DNA of 6,464 bases, taken from an uncultured Pseudobdellovibrionaceae bacterium (GTDB taxonomy: Bacteria > Bdellovibrionota > Bdellovibrionia > Bdellovibrionales > Bdellovibrionaceae). Below the pieces are notes generated by a model. That model searched no databases. It was not told the DNA's origin and worked only from the letters and a program-made list of their open reading frames with translations. Position numbers and translations under genes: made by a program. Below, one piece after another: positions 5,858-6,464 of the stretch (its first letter is position 1; each line of letters opens with the position of its first letter). The stretch spans positions 1 to 6,464 of the forward strand of contig CALCCV010000463.1 of assembly GCA_937900305.1 (NCBI GenBank). Reading direction: 5' to 3'.

Positions 5858-6464
5858 TCACTTCTGCAGTTCGGGGGTTGAAGAATTTAACGTTGCCGCT
5901 TTGCCATTTTCGACGCCGTGACCATAGGCATCGCCGTAGGTCAGCTTCAAAAAGACGTCTTCCAAATCCACTTTGGCTGGCGAAAACTCCAGCAAACCCA
6001 GATCAGCTTCGACAATCTTTTTGGCGACTCTTTCCAGCGCTTCGTCACCCAATTCTAAAGACACTCGCCAATCGCGACCCGTCGACAACTTTTCGGCCGT
6101 CATAAAACCAGGTACAGTTTTCAGCAGCGCTCCTAGATCAGCGGACTCTTTTCGCAAACGCAATTGCACGACACCTTTGGCTTGACCATAACTCGACAGA
6201 TTCTTGATGGAATCTTGCGCCACGATTTGACCTTGATGAATAATAATCGCCCGATCACAAGTGGCCTGCACTTCTGACAAAATGTGCGTGGAGAGAATGA
6301 TCGTGTGTTTCCCCCGCAACTCTTTGATCAAGTCGCGAATCTCAGCGACCTGCACGGGATCAAGGCCAACTGTTGGCTCATCCAAAATCAAAACTTCAGG
6401 ATCTGAAACTATCGCTTGCGCAATGCCAACGCGCTGACGGAATCCTTTCGAAAGATTGTGAATC
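5858..6464 (-). CDS. ABC transporter ATP-binding protein, GldA-like, partial (N-terminus off the right edge)
   Basis: The reading frame is open to the window end, leaving 201 visible codons; the N-terminal part with Walker A is missing. Visible in order are the signature LSKGFRQRVGIAQAI (4-18), Walker B VLILDEP (24-30), D-loop GLDP (33-36) and H-loop STHIL (58-62). About 65 residues of an accessory domain follow (VVQLRLRKE near 98-106 to AKVDLEDVFLKLTYGD near 163-178), typical of ATPases that pair with ABC-2 permeases. LSKG in place of LSGG is usual in GldA/CcmA-type members and does not suggest loss of function. The last ~23 residues (GHGVENGK to PELQK) form a polar tail. It hydrolyses ATP on the cytoplasmic face to power the permease encoded 13 bases downstream. 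A TTG-initiated short version from 6391 would lack the signature and is not a real start. The operon promoter must lie off the right edge. Confidence 0.95.
   Translation of the reverse strand, partial: IHNLSKGFRQRVGIAQAIVSDPEVLILDEPTVGLDPVQVAEIRDLIKELRGKHTIILSTHILSEVQATCDRAIIIHQGQIVAQDSIKNLSSYGQAKGVVQLRLRKESADLGALLKTVPGFMTAEKLSTGRDWRVSLELGDEALERVAKKIVEADLGLLEFSPAKVDLEDVFLKLTYGDAYGHGVENGKAATLNSSTPELQK

Overview
The window holds one tight, leftward-running (minus-strand) gene cluster of six protein genes, followed downstream by a partial tRNA-Pro gene on the same strand. Protein content suggests a delta-proteobacterial-type Gram-negative, most likely Bdellovibrio-like. The clues are a Gld-type ABC transporter with a stand-alone DUF4340 partner, a small GHMP sugar kinase, and a Cys-rich DUF429-like protein of a kind I associate with Bdellovibrionota. 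This placement is inference from protein style; no rRNA or other marker is present.

Layout in transcription order, from the right edge to the left. At 6464-5858 is the C-terminal two-thirds of a GldA-type ABC ATPase, whose start lies off the right edge. At 5844-5059 is a six-helix ABC-2 permease (GldF-like). At 5062-3506 is a GldG-like membrane-anchored protein with a large extracytoplasmic domain. At 3504-2035 is a DUF4340 protein with one N-terminal membrane anchor. At 2035-1043 is a GHMP-superfamily sugar kinase, and at 1068-190 (or from a TTG at 1035) a DUF429-like predicted RNase H-fold protein. Junctions are a 13-nt gap, a 4-nt ATGA overlap, a 1-nt gap, a 1-nt TGATG overlap, and either a 26-nt overlap or a 7-nt gap, so this is almost certainly one operon. 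A weak hairpin plus T-run (100-128) may terminate it, ahead of tRNA-Pro(UGG) at 54-1, whose 3' end is off the left edge.

The first four genes form a coherent module. The ATPase drives the permease, and the GldG-like and DUF4340 proteins supply extracytoplasmic domains. In Flavobacterium the GldA/GldF/GldG complex is needed for gliding, but its substrate is unknown, and no substrate can be inferred here. The kinase and the DUF429-like protein are translationally linked to the transporter, but no functional link is proven.

The plus strand carries only antisense shadows of these genes. I see no mobile elements, CRISPR arrays or integrase genes. The most interesting points are the conserved-looking transporter and accessory operon, a hairpin that covers the kinase ribosome binding site, the Cys cluster and altered acidic positions of the DUF429-like protein, the three-fold repeat in the DUF4340 protein, and paired A8 tracts within that gene.
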